From Candolleomyces eurysporus (lineage: Eukaryota; Basidiomycota; Agaricomycetes; Agaricales; Psathyrellaceae), in contig JANBPK010001052.1 in the NCBI GenBank assembly GCA_027579435.1, positions 32,940-96,939 of the forward strand: DNA of 64,000 nucleotides. The letters run 5' to 3'. The position numbers and the translations under genes were made by a program. Below the pieces are notes generated by a model that was not told where the DNA came from, did no database searches, and saw only the letters and a program-made list of their open reading frames with translations. Positions 46,309-57,423 of this stretch are shown here, piece by piece. Within the stretch, counting starts at the first letter, position 1, and every line of letters starts with the position of its first letter.

Positions 46309-48085
46309 ACGAGTTAAACAACCTGGAGATCCAGATTCGGAACCTTGGGATCATTCTCACGAAGACCATGATGGCCTGAAGGGATATGCTCAGCCAAATG
46401 AGGAGGATCCAGAACCTTTGGACTTTGAGGAATTCAAGAGAGAGATTGACACGAGAGGTGGTTACATGTTGGCTGAGACTAAGCCCTCAGTGGAGCTTTT
46501 GGGTGAAAGGATGTGGCTAGTGACTGAGATTGAGGCGCTGGCTTTCATGGACAAGCAGGTTCATGGCAACACTGCAGTTCGGAAGCAACTTGTAAACGTG
46601 GAAGTGCTTCCGAACTCGGAATTGAAAGGTGACCCTGAAGTGGAAATGGAGTACAATGAAGAAAGGAGGACTGGTTGGGCGAAGAAGTTTGATGATCGCC
46701 TTCCGAAGATTAAACGATGGTTGCAAGGACCTTTATCTCAACCTGAGGGCATAGACCCTAAGGATTTTGGAAAATGGGTGCGAGAGTGTAGCCATTTCTT
46801 CGAGAAGGACGACAAATTGTATCGTCGACAAGGAAAGTTTCCTCAGATTGTAGTTCAGAAGCAGCACCGAATGTATATGATGCGTGCAGCACATGATTCC
46901 TTGGGACATAGAGGAGCATGGGCAACTATCCAGTTCCTTACCAAGAGGTTCTGGTGGCCTGACCTAGAAGGGGACGTCGCTTGGTACTGTAAAACTTGCC
47001 ATGTTTGTCAGGTATGAACCAAAATGCTTCTGAAGGTACCCCCGAAGGTTACGGAGACACCGTCCATATTCCAGGTATTGCATGCTGATGTTATGCATAT
47101 GATGCCGGCAAGCAACGGTTGCAAGTACATTGTGCATGGCAGGTGCGCTCTGACAAGTTGGGCAGAAGGAAAACCGCTTTGGGAGGATAATGGTGCGTCC
47201 ATTGGAGCTTGGCTCCTAGATATCATAACTCGGTGGGGTTGTATGCGTGAAATTGTGACTGATAACAGTCCCTCGTTTGAAAAGGCAACGGCGTGGCTTC
47301 AGAAGAAGTACGGAATCAAGGGAATAAAGATCTCTCCTTATAACTCTCAAGCAAATGGGAGAGTGGAGAGACCACACTATGATATCCGAGACATGCTGTT
47401 CAAAGCAACAGGAGGGAAAACGCATCAGTGGTTCTGGTACCTTCCGCATGTGTTGTGGGCAGACAGAATTACAGCACGAAAACGCTTTGGAGTTTCACCG
47501 TTCTTCATCTTAACTGGTGCTGAACCTGTGGTTCCATTGGATATACAGGAGGCAACTTGGTTGGTAGAACCACCAAGCGGTCCTTTGACTACAGCGGAAC
47601 TGATCGGTCAGAGAGCAAAAGCACTGGCAAAGCATAGGGACTTAGTCGAAGAGATGCGGAAGCGGGTTGATAAGGAGAAGAGAGACAGGGTTGCAAGATA
47701 TGAGGAGGATAACGCTGTGACCATTAAGGACTATCGCTTCTGAAGAGGTGATTTGGTCCTGATGAGAAATACAGCTATTGAGAAAAGCCTGAATAAGAAG
47801 ATGAAGTCGAGGTATCTTGGTCCTCTAGTTGTGGTGGCAAGAAATAAAGGAGGAGCATATATTCTGGCAGAATTGGACGGTACGGTGCTTCAGTGGCCGG
47901 CTGCTGCGTTCAGAGTCATCCCCTACCACGCTAGAAAGAAGATAGACCTCCCACCCAACATCCATGAATTCATTGACATCTCATCCAAAGCTTTAGGCGA
48001 AATGAGGGATTCTTCGGAAGAAGGGAATATTGAAGATATTGCGTTCCAAGGCATGCCTGACACGTCTAGAATTACGAGTGATTAG
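46309..48085 (+). pseudogene. Gypsy integrase, DDE core intact but stop-interrupted
   Basis: Linker, then an HHCC zinc domain (HDSLGHRGAWATIQF, YCKTCHVCQ) at about 46890-47015, TGA at 47015-47017, then the DDE core: HADVMHM, VTDNSPSF and the E in NGRVERPHYD; catalytic residues present. TGA at 47741-47743 follows DYRF where the family has a basic residue before GDLVL; a GPY/F-like end (LGPLVVVARNKGGAYILAEL) runs to 48085. All the stops are TGA. A G/A-rich tract near 48110-48125 (GTCGGGGGGAGAAG) looks like a polypurine tract, but no direct LTR follows. Confidence 0.75.
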
Positions 48086-48387
48086 GAATTGCTGGGGACA
48101 GCAAATTTTAAGTCGGGGGGAGAAGTTGGCCAAGTATAGATATACTCAGCCAGAAATTTCGGACTTTACCAAAGATTTCGGCCTTCTAGGCACAGAAAAA
48201 CTTAAAAACAGAGGATGTGGGTTTTAAAAAGATGGTAGACTTAGGAGAGTACGAAAGCATTACAAGTGGTCAATGCAAAAGTAGCTACTGTTTTCCGTAT
48301 TAATAAAGGGAACAGTGGAGAAGATGAAAGAGAACACTAGGGCGAAAGTCCGAACTAACGAGAGACTAGGAGGCTACTTCTGAAGTA

Positions 48388-49669
48388 CTAAAGCTCAAAG
48401 CCAGGCTCAAGAGGAATGACCTCAGGAGCTTCGACGACAGGCTTCGGAACGGTGCAGAAGTAAGAAAGAGAGGCCTTCAAGGAAGCATACTCGTTATTGA
48501 GCATCTCCCAATGACCAGTGAACAAATGGATCTTGTGGATAACGGAAATCATCTCCAAACGGACAGTACCAAGAGCCTGGCGGATAGATTCTTTGTTTTC
48601 CGCGCAATCGGTGAAGTTGGTGATAGCGGAATGCGCCTTGCTGAGCACCAAATTGATGAACTTGTTGAAGATAGCACGGTCGTCAACTAGAAGTGCTTCA
48701 GAACTAGTTAGGAAGCATGAAGACAGAAGTGATGTACTGAAATCTAAAAGCCCTCCATCAGGGAACAGAGGGTGAGCAGTATGAGCTGCACTAGAGTTGG
48801 CCGAAGACGAAGGCGTTTCTTTATCGGCACGGGCACGCTTAGAGGCCAGGGCCATGGATCTGAAAAACGCGGGAGAACCGGTGTCAATGCCTGGGACGGA
48901 GGAATAGTCCATCCTCTGGGTAGAAGGCGGAGCGGAAGCACGGTTGGCAGCTTTTCCCTGAACAAACGAAGCTTCAGAAGGAAGGATAAAGGGTCAAGGA
49001 CGAAAGAAATACCTTTGCACGACCACGAGTAGCAACCGGCTCGGACATGGTCACGTCTTCATCCACAACTAAGACTTCCAAAGCAGGAACAGGAGCGCCA
49101 GAAGTAGTAGCACGAGAAGCGTCTAAAAGAAGAGTTCAGAAGGAATTGAGACTAGAAGAAGAAGGGAGACCGACTAGAAGTAGTGGAATCACGACGGGCG
49201 CGACCAGCTTCAACCTTCAGCTCAGCCGCCAGAGCGAGCAGTTTGTTGGCAGACTTGTCAGAGAAACCGAATTGGTGTTCCAAAGCCCAGGTCTTGTGGG
49301 TAAGAACGATGGCGGAGGCCTTCCGAACGAGCTCGACGAAGTTGGGGACGTTCCGAAGGATCTCAATATGAGCAGCGTTGTAGTCCTTAAAGCCAAGAGT
49401 TCTCAGAGAATGGCAAGAAGGGGAGAAAGAAGAGAAAAACGTACCGCGAAAGGGAGCAAGACAGCGCCAAGGGTAGAACTCATCCTCAGACGCATTTTTG
49501 GAGGAACAGGTTTGCCAGCGGCAAGGAGGTCCGTGATGGCGGTACGATGATCGATGAGCTTAAGGGCCTCTTCAGAAACAATATCCAGCGTTCCGGGACC
49601 ATCTCTTTCGAAGTTGGCACGGACCGCGACAGGGTCAAGAGGAGGTTGGTTGTTGCGCTTGGGAGGCAT
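48388..49669 (-). CDS. Element-encoded accessory protein with introns
   Basis: Minus-strand gene starting MPPKRNNQPPLDPVAVRANF at 49669. Exons follow through GT-AG introns (donor GTACGT at about 49444; others near 49165, 49015): KDYNAAHIEILRNVPNFVEL and KTWALEHQFGFSDKSANKLL; then ATTSGAPVPALEVLVVDEDV; then DYSSVPGIDTGSPAFFRSMA and a long helical C-terminus (LGTVRLEMISVIHKIHLFTG) ending PLEPGFEL at about 48391. No known domain recognised; a helical, possibly DNA- or protein-binding factor. It lies in the inverted half of the composite, and its sequence carries many TTCNGAA words. Introns argue that it was not copied in sense through its own spliced mRNA. Confidence 0.5.
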
Positions 49670-50643
49670 GAGGAGTAGAAAACAAGAGAAAAAATGAGAG
49701 AGGGGTAAAAAAAGCGACTTCTGAAGTGCCTGTCTTATATATGTAAAAATTTGGAGGACTTCGGAAGTCGGCCGACTAGTTCTGAATCGCCTACGTGAAG
49801 CCCTTGGAGGTTTTGAGATACAGGATTGGACGATTGGCCCCTAAGAAAGAGGCTATCTTTGGGTAATAGCGTGCTCAGACCAACCCTAAGACCATTTGGG
49901 GGAGCGGCTGACCTAGATAGGAAAAGACACCAAGAGTTACCAAGCGAAGGCGCGCAGACATTCGCCAGTTGATGAACAAGCAGTTCAGAAGTCGGTCGGA
50001 CTCAGGAACGAGGACTTACTATGGTTTGTTCTGGTTCGGAAGCACAATTGACTAATCATATGGACTGAGGAACTTAGAGGAATTGGGATGAAAGCCTTAA
50101 CTCACTCAGAACCTTGAAGGGACTTATTTCACACTGTCCAGTTGGCCCAAAAAAGAAGTGATTGATTAAAAATACAAAAGTCTCGTACTGCCAGGTAGTG
50201 TGAAATATATATACAGAGGTCCCTACTCGTGATGCTGTTGTCGTATGTCTGCAGAAGAGGTATGAAGTCCGTAAAAAGAGGATGATGTGAACAAATGATG
50301 CGGCCTCCAGTCCCGAGTGACAAGCTTGGTGATTAATGGGTTCGGAAGGAAGAAGGATGTAAAGTAACAAGGAAAGGAGGGTGATTCCGAAGGAGAGGCG
50401 TAAGCTATATCGACTAAGTCGCAGGGGCATCCCACCTCGGCGTGTCCCCACCCTTCCGAAGTGATATGAAAGCCTTCGGAAGACAGAGGAGGTGCCGTTG
50501 AACCCGCCCACTGCCCCGACGACCAAGACGATGCATAACAAGAAAGGGGAAAAGGAGTGGCATGATATGTGCAAAGGGGTCAACAACAAGAAAAGAGATG
50601 AGGAAGTAGAAAGAAGCATCTATCGTGACCAAAAGAAGGTTCC
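49670..50643. other. Non-coding spacer inside the composite
   Basis: Between the two accessory genes. Minus-strand open frames here (50074-50619) are hydrophobic low-complexity and have no family signs. TTCNGAA words continue. Confidence 0.5.
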
Positions 50644-51336
50644 TCAAGAATTAAAGATAGACCCGAAGGTTGGAGGGGGTTCGAAAGTACCTGACCTAGG
50701 AGCGACTGCGAAACCGAAGGGTAAACTTGCTTGTTGCGAGCCCATAGGTGTAGCAAGACCCTGGTACTCCAGAGGATCCTGACCAGCCGGGACAGTGGCT
50801 CCTTCAGGAAGAGGAAGTGAGAGAGGTGGAGAGTCAGGACGACCCAAAGCCACCTGGAAATAAGAGGGAAGAGGCGCAACGGCACACATCTGTTCATAGA
50901 CGGCGCCAGGATGTTGCTGAATTAGGGTGCGAAGGGTGTCGAGATCCACCATTTCGTCGACGAAGGGATCGTTGTTGTGCTTCAGGGTTTGCAGATATGA
51001 AGAGAGAAAGCGACGGGTAGCCTCCATGCGAGTAGCCTGGTGATTGACAAGGGTGGTGAGGTCTCAAAGATGGCGCCACTCTTGCGAAAGGCGGTCGTAC
51101 AGACAATTGACATCTTCGGAAGAAGGAGATGAGCCTTTGGAAGACAAACAAGCGAAGGAGGACTTACAGGCAGTAGAACATGGTCCCTGCACCAGGTCCC
51201 AGAAACCCCGAAGGTGGTCGTGAAAAGGGGTATCGTCGCGGTGACATTGGAAGGAACAGGCGGAATGTGCTTGCTGGCAGGGAGCGCATTTGCGAGAATT
51301 TCCATTGTAAGGAATGCAAACGAGAGGGTTTTCCAT
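50644..51336 (-). pseudogene. Element-encoded cysteine-motif protein, stop-interrupted
   Basis: Starts 7 bases inside the right LTR-like repeat with MENPLVCIPYNGNSRKCAPC: the KCAPCQQAHSACSFQCH segment looks like a short zinc-binding motif, of the C-x2-C-x6-C kind seen in agaricomycete element-linked proteins. TGA at 51064-51066 interrupts it; the same frame continues through TRMEATRRFLSSYLQTLKHN and a Pro-rich part (LPLPEGATVPAGQDPLEYQG) to SIFNS and a stop. The stop is again TGA in a place where CGA would fit. Role unknown; a DNA- or RNA-binding protein of the element is possible. Confidence 0.5.
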
Positions 51337-51342
51337 GCACGC

Positions 51343-52749
51343 TGATGCCCAGGTCGCGTTCTAAGGCTCAAAGCACAACAAGACAAAGAACCAAACTCTA
51401 ACACCAACACACACACAAAATAAACACACCAAGTATCTTCGGACGATAAGAGGCAGGCAAGGGTATAGTGAAAAGCTCTAAGTCAAGCTGGACTTGGGCT
51501 TCGGAACGTAAACTTTGCAATCGCAAGTTCGAGGGGGAGCTAAGGCTCAACCAGGTTCGATGTTATTGCTTCGGAAGCTGAACTTTGTAGACAACAGACT
51601 TCGACGATACACGGATTTGACTTCAGAAGTGAGAACACGGTCTCGACACGATATAGCTTTAACAACGCGATGAGGACACGGCCTCCGAACGACTTCTGAA
51701 CTTAAACACGCAAAAGATAACAGAAAGGCTCTTGTAGATTCAGTGGGTAACACGGACCCGGACGCAAAATACAATGCTAGCTACCCGCTATGTAGATTTA
51801 GTTACTCAGGATCCAAGATTAAATACTGTAAATAAGTTTGGCAGACACATCCAAGACAAACAGAGATATAAACACATGAAATCAGCCAGTCCGAAAAGAA
51901 ATAATCATATGAGGGTATCCAGGCTCCAGATCTAGGTCTCGACCTTCCTAGACTTGCATCGAGACGCATTCGGAACCACTGCCGAAACGGCACTCCACTA
52001 CTTCCACATGTTTTAGATAGTTCGGAATAGGTTCGGAGGTGAATACCTTTGCTCCCGACCCTATTTCTGTCTATCCGGTTCGCTGGGCACCACTCCCAAG
52101 CCCTCATCACGTCATTGCTCTGGCTCTAGGCCTTCCGCATTCTTCCGCACTCCATGCTTTCCTTGTTATCCATGTCGGTTCACAAGACCGAAACCTATCT
52201 CGGGTTCTGAAGACAGCCGAGGGTCCGGTCTCCACTCTGCATCAGTTCACACCTTGAGTTGGCTCTTCAGAAGTTCTCAGCCAAGCCGCTTTGTACTTCC
52301 GAACCCAGTAACTGTCATGTTTAATTGAGTTAACGGATTTGCCATCACGTCCTCGAAGCCACAGAGCGACGTTACACCTTCCACTTAGCGAATGTCAGGG
52401 CGAATGTCCCTTGTAGTGTGCAGACTCTCTTCCTACGCCGTACCTCGCCAGGTCGGGCGCGCAGTTGTGGTTCCAAATCGATTCGCTACCCTTCGGATAC
52501 GTTCGCAGGGCCTTCCTATTTTAAAGCACCACTGCCGAACTGTCGTACTTAGGTTCCGAGCCAGATCCTTGAGAGCTGCTAAGTCTGAAGCCGGGAACTG
52601 CTCCGACTCTTGGTTTCGCAATGTTCAGAAGACATGCTAAGTTCTACAAGTCGTTATTGTTACTTAGTGCTTTAATTCAGAAGAGCTTCCGAAGAAAAGT
52701 TCTATTAATTCGCGATTTTTCTAGGGGTATGCGGGCGGCTGCCGTATCA
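51343..52749 (-). repeat. Right LTR-like repeat, inverted
   Basis: Reverse-complement copy of 39546-40951, with scattered substitutions, mostly transitions. In its own sense it starts TGATACGGCAG at 52749 and ends GCATCA near 51343; what follows (GCGTGCATGG) is unlike the primer-binding site after the left copy. Confidence 0.8.
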
Positions 52750-52857
52750 CCGTCTTGCTCTAATCATTGAATAGGATTGTTAACTGTCAACTACTACTGT
52801 CAACAATTACCTGCTTCACTCTATACTCATCCTCATCTCTAAATCTCTCCAAAAATA

Positions 52858-53643
52858 ATGTCAGGAGACTCTACAAACAGCTCTGGGACTTTCTGTCTGG
52901 AACCGTTGAATGCTTCAAACTGGATGCCTTGGAAAAGGCGTATGCTTGCCATATTTTGGAAGCAGGGGCTGGAAAGCCACATTACCAAAGAAAGTTTGAC
53001 AAAACCTGTTGTAACAAGCGACGGGGTTAGTTCTGCAATTACTCAGGCCGATATCACAAAATGGGAGACGAACAAAATCAAGGCACGTACCCGTTTGGAA
53101 CTGGCGATCAGCGACTCCAAAATGGCGCATATCATTGGCGCAAACTCGGCATTCAAAATTTGGGAGCAGCTGTGCCAGATCAAGGAGTCGAAGGGAAGGC
53201 TAGGGGTTTTAGCAACTCGGAGAGCCTTATATTGCTCACAGGCACAAGAAGGATTCAATATGACCAAGCACATCACCAACCTTCAATCACTTCAGGCAGA
53301 ATTGGCCCTCATGTCAAACATTATTTCAGACAAAGACTTCATCATAATTTTGATCGCATCACTTCTGGAGAGCTGGAATGTGTTTACAATGTCGTACCTT
53401 GGATCTCACAGCCAGGATTCCACCTTAAAGGCTGCCAAATTTATTCCTATATTGCTGGAAAAAGACTGTCAACGCAGGAATAGGGATGGAGGATTGGAGA
53501 ACTCACTACAAGCAAAATTCAGAGGCTCCAAGACAGAAAGAATGCTACAATTGCAAGAAGAAGAGTCATTTGAAGAGGGATTGTTGAATGAAGGGTGGAG
53601 GAATGGAAGGAAAGGGACCAAGGGGAAAGAAGGGAAAGTATAA
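52858..53643 (+). pseudogene. gag: Copia Gag
   Basis: ATG at 52858; LEPLNASNWMPWKRRMLAIF, then a UBN2-like Gag body (KTRLELAISD-like helices, IWEQLCQIKESKGRLGVLA, FNMTKHITNLQSLQAELALM). A frame slip before about 53540 moves the C-x2-C-x4-H-x4-C knuckle (CYNCKKKSHLKRDC) to the +2 frame, followed there by TGA (TGG expected). Packages copia RNA in an active element; here broken. Confidence 0.7.
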
Positions 53644-56600
53644 GGCAAACCAGGCAGTGGATGGAGGGAGCAGTGACCTTAACTCCACAGTTGCTGTTAC
53701 TTATATGGCGAGGTTCAATGACTCACCTGATTCCTCAAAACTCATATGGCACCTGGACTCTGAAACCACATCCCACATTTGCACCCACCGCAATACTTTC
53801 ACTGACTATTCTCCACTCACAAATGCAACTGTTCAAGGTGTAGGTCTGAGTGCCGCCATCGTCAAAGGTGCCAGATTAATTTTGCTTAACTTCAAGATTG
53901 GAGATAAGACCATTACTCACATGCTCAAAGAAGTCCTATATGTACCTGGCGCCCCAAATTGTCTCCTCTCACTCAGTCACTTTGATGAAGGAGGAGGGAA
54001 GGTTGCCTTTGGAGATGGAAAGTGTGTATTAAGGGATAATGATGGAAAGATTGTTGGAACCGGGAGGAAGTTGGATCAGTTATACCAGCTGGATGCCCGT
54101 GCCGTCTTGAAAAAGGAACAAGCTTACCTTGCTGCTTCTTCAGCCAAGACATGGGACCAGTGGCACCAAATTTTTGGCCATATTGGAATGATGACACTTG
54201 AGTGCATGCACACCAAGTAGATTGTTGATGGTTTCAGCGTTGATGAATCATCAATTCCATCTCCCACATGTACCTCATGCATTGAAGCAAAGATGACACA
54301 TGTGTCATTCCCAAAGAAGGCCAAATCTCAATCTGACAAAGCTGGAGAAGGATTCCACAGCAACATCTTTGGTCTAGTTCAGACCCAATCCATTGGAAAA
54401 TTCAAATATTATATCTCATTCACCAATAATACTACACACTTTGTGAAGGTTTACTATCTAAGGAACAAGGGAGAGGCAGCTGGGAAGATTGTTCAGCATG
54501 TAGCTGAGGTAGAAAGGAGGTTCAGGAAGCCTCCAGCATGGATCAGGTTTGATAATGGAAAGGAGTTGGTAAATGGGAAAACAAAGGAATTCTGCACAGG
54601 AAAGGGGATTGATATTCACCCTACGGCACCTTACTCACCATCTCAGAATGGAGTGGTGGAACAACTCAACTGCACTCTCTTGGAACTTGCACAGGCGATG
54701 ATGATTGCAAAGAAATTACTGGCATACCTCTGGGACGAGGCTGTCAACCATGCTGTGTATCTCCGAAATTGTGTGCTCATTAGCACATTACCAGGCAGGA
54801 CTGAATTTGAAGCCTATTATGGAAGGAAGCCGGGTGTGGGACACCTTCAAGAATTTGGATGCGACATGTGGGTGCTTGATGAAAGCATGGGAAGGTCAAA
54901 GTTGGCACCAAAGGAGAACAAAATGATGTTTGTTGGTTTTGTGGAGGGATTGAAGGCAATTTGCTACTATGACATGAAGAAGTGCAACATCAAAGTGTTT
55001 AGGAATATTGCTTTCAACAAGAATCAAAAACTGAGGGAAGTGGAAATCCCAGGTTTGGGACTTGAGGAGGAGAAAGTTATGACAGATCAAAAGGAAGCCA
55101 ATCAAATTTTGCCAGATCTGAAGATCAAGCCCCAAACCGGCAAGCAACCAGATAAGCAGCCACAGACGCCGCCACCTCACAAGTCCAATTTTGACAAATC
55201 TCTCCTTCCACATAATGATACAGAACCACCACAGCAGCCACTTCAATCTCTTCATGAACGTACCAGGACTATCAACTATAAGAAGGCTGGAAATCCTGAT
55301 GCTTGCACTGATGCTACAACTGCAATTGATTGCGAATGCACTTGTCAACTTTGTGAAGCTTGCAAAGAGAAGAAGGAGAATAGGACACTATTTCCAAAAG
55401 TTTTGATGGAGGAGGTGAAAAGAGGTGATATACTACTTTCTAGAACAATCCAGGAAGCATTGGAAGGACTGAAGAAGGAGCATTGGTTGAAAGCCATTTT
55501 AGAGGAGCTGGGGAATTTGGAGAAGTATGGGAACTTGGGATTTGGAGGATTTACCTCCAGGACAAGAAGCTGTTGGCTGTAAATGGGTTTTTACAAAGAA
55601 GAGGGATGAGAAGGGCAATGTTATATGCTACAAGGCATGCTTGGTCGCTCAAGGATTCTCACAGAAGCCCGGAATGGATTACAATCTTGACGGAACTTAC
55701 GCACCTGTAATGCATCTTGAAACCCTTCAAGCATGCCTTGCCCTCTCAGCAGTCAGGAAACTCATCACCTTTCAGCTCAATGTCATTGGAGCGTACCTAA
55801 ATGGACAATTGGACAAAAAAATATATATGAAACAGCCTTCAGGTTTTGATGACAAGAGCAGTCGAGTTTGTCGCCTTCACTGTTCACTTTATGGATTGAA
55901 GCAAGCTGGGAATGTTTGGAACAAGGAATTCAATGTAACCATGAAGGAAATCGGCTTCACTCAGCTCAAATTGGACTACTGCTCCTATATTCATTGAGAT
56001 GGCTCCAACTTTACAATTCTTCTCCTCTGGGTCGACAATATCCTCGGTTTTACAACCTTGAATGATAAGGTGACTCTCATCAAGTACCAGCTGAGCCAGA
56101 AGTTCAAAATTAAGGCTCTAGGACAACCAAAGGTACTACTAGGAATGCAAATCGACCAGAGCAAAGACAGGAGTGTTATTTCACTTTCCCAAACCCACTA
56201 CATCGAATCTATTCTCAAATGTTTTAGTTTGGAGAATGTGAACCCAGTTTCCGCCCCACTTGATCCAAACGTCAACCTCAACACTATAGACACTTTCCCC
56301 ATTGACAATTCACCCAATCCACAAGGCTCTAGCCTTTATGCAACTGCTATTGGATCTCTATCATATGCAGCACTCGGATCACAACCAGACATTGCCAACG
56401 CTGTCTATCACTTTGCGCAATTCATGAAAAACCCGCAACCGAAGCATTGGACAGCTCTTAAACAAGTTTTCCGTTACCTGAAGGGTACAAAGGACTTACA
56501 GCTCACGTTTGGCGGTTCAGAACACAAATGGACTACCAAACTTCATGCATTTTGTGACGCGGACTGGGCATCAAACACTGACCATAAATCTGTCAGTGGA

Positions 56601-56970
56601 TACGTCTTTATTCTTGCAGAAGGAGCTGTTGCATGGAGCTCCAAGAAATAAACTTCTGTTGCTCTATCTGCAGCAGAAGCCAAGTACATTGCAGCCACTC
56701 ACACAGCCAAACAGGTCCTGTGGTTCAGGACTTTGTTCAACGAACTCAGATTCCCCCAACCAACAACTTCTACTTTATTTTCTGACAATCAGGCTGCTGT
56801 TGCCATTGCTCATCACCCCAGATTCCACTCAAGAACAAAACACATCGACATTGTGCTTCATTTCCTTTGAGACCTTGTACAGAAGGGTACTCTCAAGACT
56901 GTTTATATCAACACTTGCAATAATCTTGCCAATATATTCACTAAAGGATTGCCGTGACCAGCACATCAAG
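53588..56970 (+). pseudogene. pol: Copia Pol: protease, integrase, RT/RNase H, broken
   Basis: Order: protease with WHLDSETTSHI (catalytic D-S-G is DSE); pre-integrase WHQIFGHIGMMTLECMHTK then TAG at 54218-54220; integrase with HSNIFGLVQTQSIGKFKYYI and FTNNTTHF (Asp expected at both Asn sites), RFDNGKELVNGK and PSQNGVVEQ; a frame shift near 55525-55580; RT with CKWVFTKKRDEKGN, GAYLNGQLDKKIYMKQPSG, SLYGLKQAGNVW, TGA at 55995-55997, and the catalytic pair as LLLWVDNIL (V-D-D expected); RNase H with HAFCDADWASNTDHKSVSGY, TAA at 56649-56651, TGA at 56868-56870; end NNLANIFTKGLP. Most damage is of the G-to-A or C-to-T type. Confidence 0.8.
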
Positions 56971-57023
56971 ATTTCAGTTACCGAATTGGACTTAGGGGTC
57001 CCGAATGCGAGTCCAAGGAGGAG

Positions 57024-57262
57024 TGTTGAGTTTCTCTGCCTCTGCAGCTTCTGTGCAACTGCTGTAGAGAGCCATGTGGACTCCCAATTGTTACCCATTC
57101 GATATGGTATATGTTTCTTTTGTTACTCATTTGATTTGCCCATTATTTTGCACTCTGGTAGTATAGACAATGCCTGTAGAGAATACATTGAATGTATATA
57201 AATAATCTATCTCTAGAATGAATCTATAGAGTTCTTGTTGTCCCTCACAATCGTTCTCAACA
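57024..57262 (+). repeat. Copia 3' LTR, 239 bases
   Basis: Begins TGTTGAG and ends CTCAACA, a perfect 7-base terminal inverted repeat; a purine tract (AAGGAGGAG) lies directly before it. It contains a TATATAAATAA box near 57196, a likely promoter. Confidence 0.85.
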
Positions 57263-57423
57263 ACCCCTATCTGGACAACATTAGCTTTAAGCACTGGCAT
57301 CTCTGCTCTTCTTCAATTGAGCCATGGAAGCACTATTCTCTTGATTATCATGTAGGTTCCATTTTGTTCCATTTCTTAAAGCCCAATTGGTCATTTTTAT
57401 TCTCTATTCTCCAGCTACTTTGC

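Larger units (their letters stand above)
39546..52749. mobile_element. Composite Ty3/gypsy-related element with inverted LTR-like ends
   Basis: 13.2 kb bounded by two 1406-1407-base repeats in opposite orientation (39546-40951 and 51343-52749), each starting TGATACGGCAG and ending GCATCA. From the left end a gypsy gag-pol reads right (41070-48085); from the right end accessory genes read left (51336-48388). No target-site duplication is seen: the left flank is the DUF4203 pseudogene, the right flank is the copia element. TTCNGAA is strongly over-represented on both halves. Either it is one element with inverted ends, or two insertions of one family fused near 48.1-48.4 kb. Confidence 0.7.
52858..57262 (+). 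mobile_element. Decayed Ty1/copia retrotransposon, 5' LTR missing
   Basis: Gag, protease, integrase and RT/RNase H in copia order, then a 3' LTR (57024-57262, TGTTGAG...CTCAACA). No 5' LTR is found between 52750 and 52858; the composite element lies where it should be, so the copia was probably cut by it or by a rearrangement. Confidence 0.8.

Noticed and set aside
42711..47743. In-frame TGA codons as programmed readthrough or recoding in gypsy
   Set aside because: Too many (seven), combined with a mutated catalytic Asp and a deletion in RT; decay is simpler.
50074..50619. 181-codon hydrophobic frame on the minus strand
   Set aside because: Low-complexity Leu/Ser/Phe translation of purine-rich spacer; no family pattern.
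39546..52749. TTCNGAA words as heat-shock elements
   Set aside because: Heat-shock elements have TTC and GAA separated by two bases; here the gap is one base.
39546..52749. DIRS-type or Polinton-type element, because of inverted ends
   Set aside because: No tyrosine recombinase, methyltransferase or protein-primed polymerase frame; it has a DDE integrase with HHCC domain and a gypsy-type RT.
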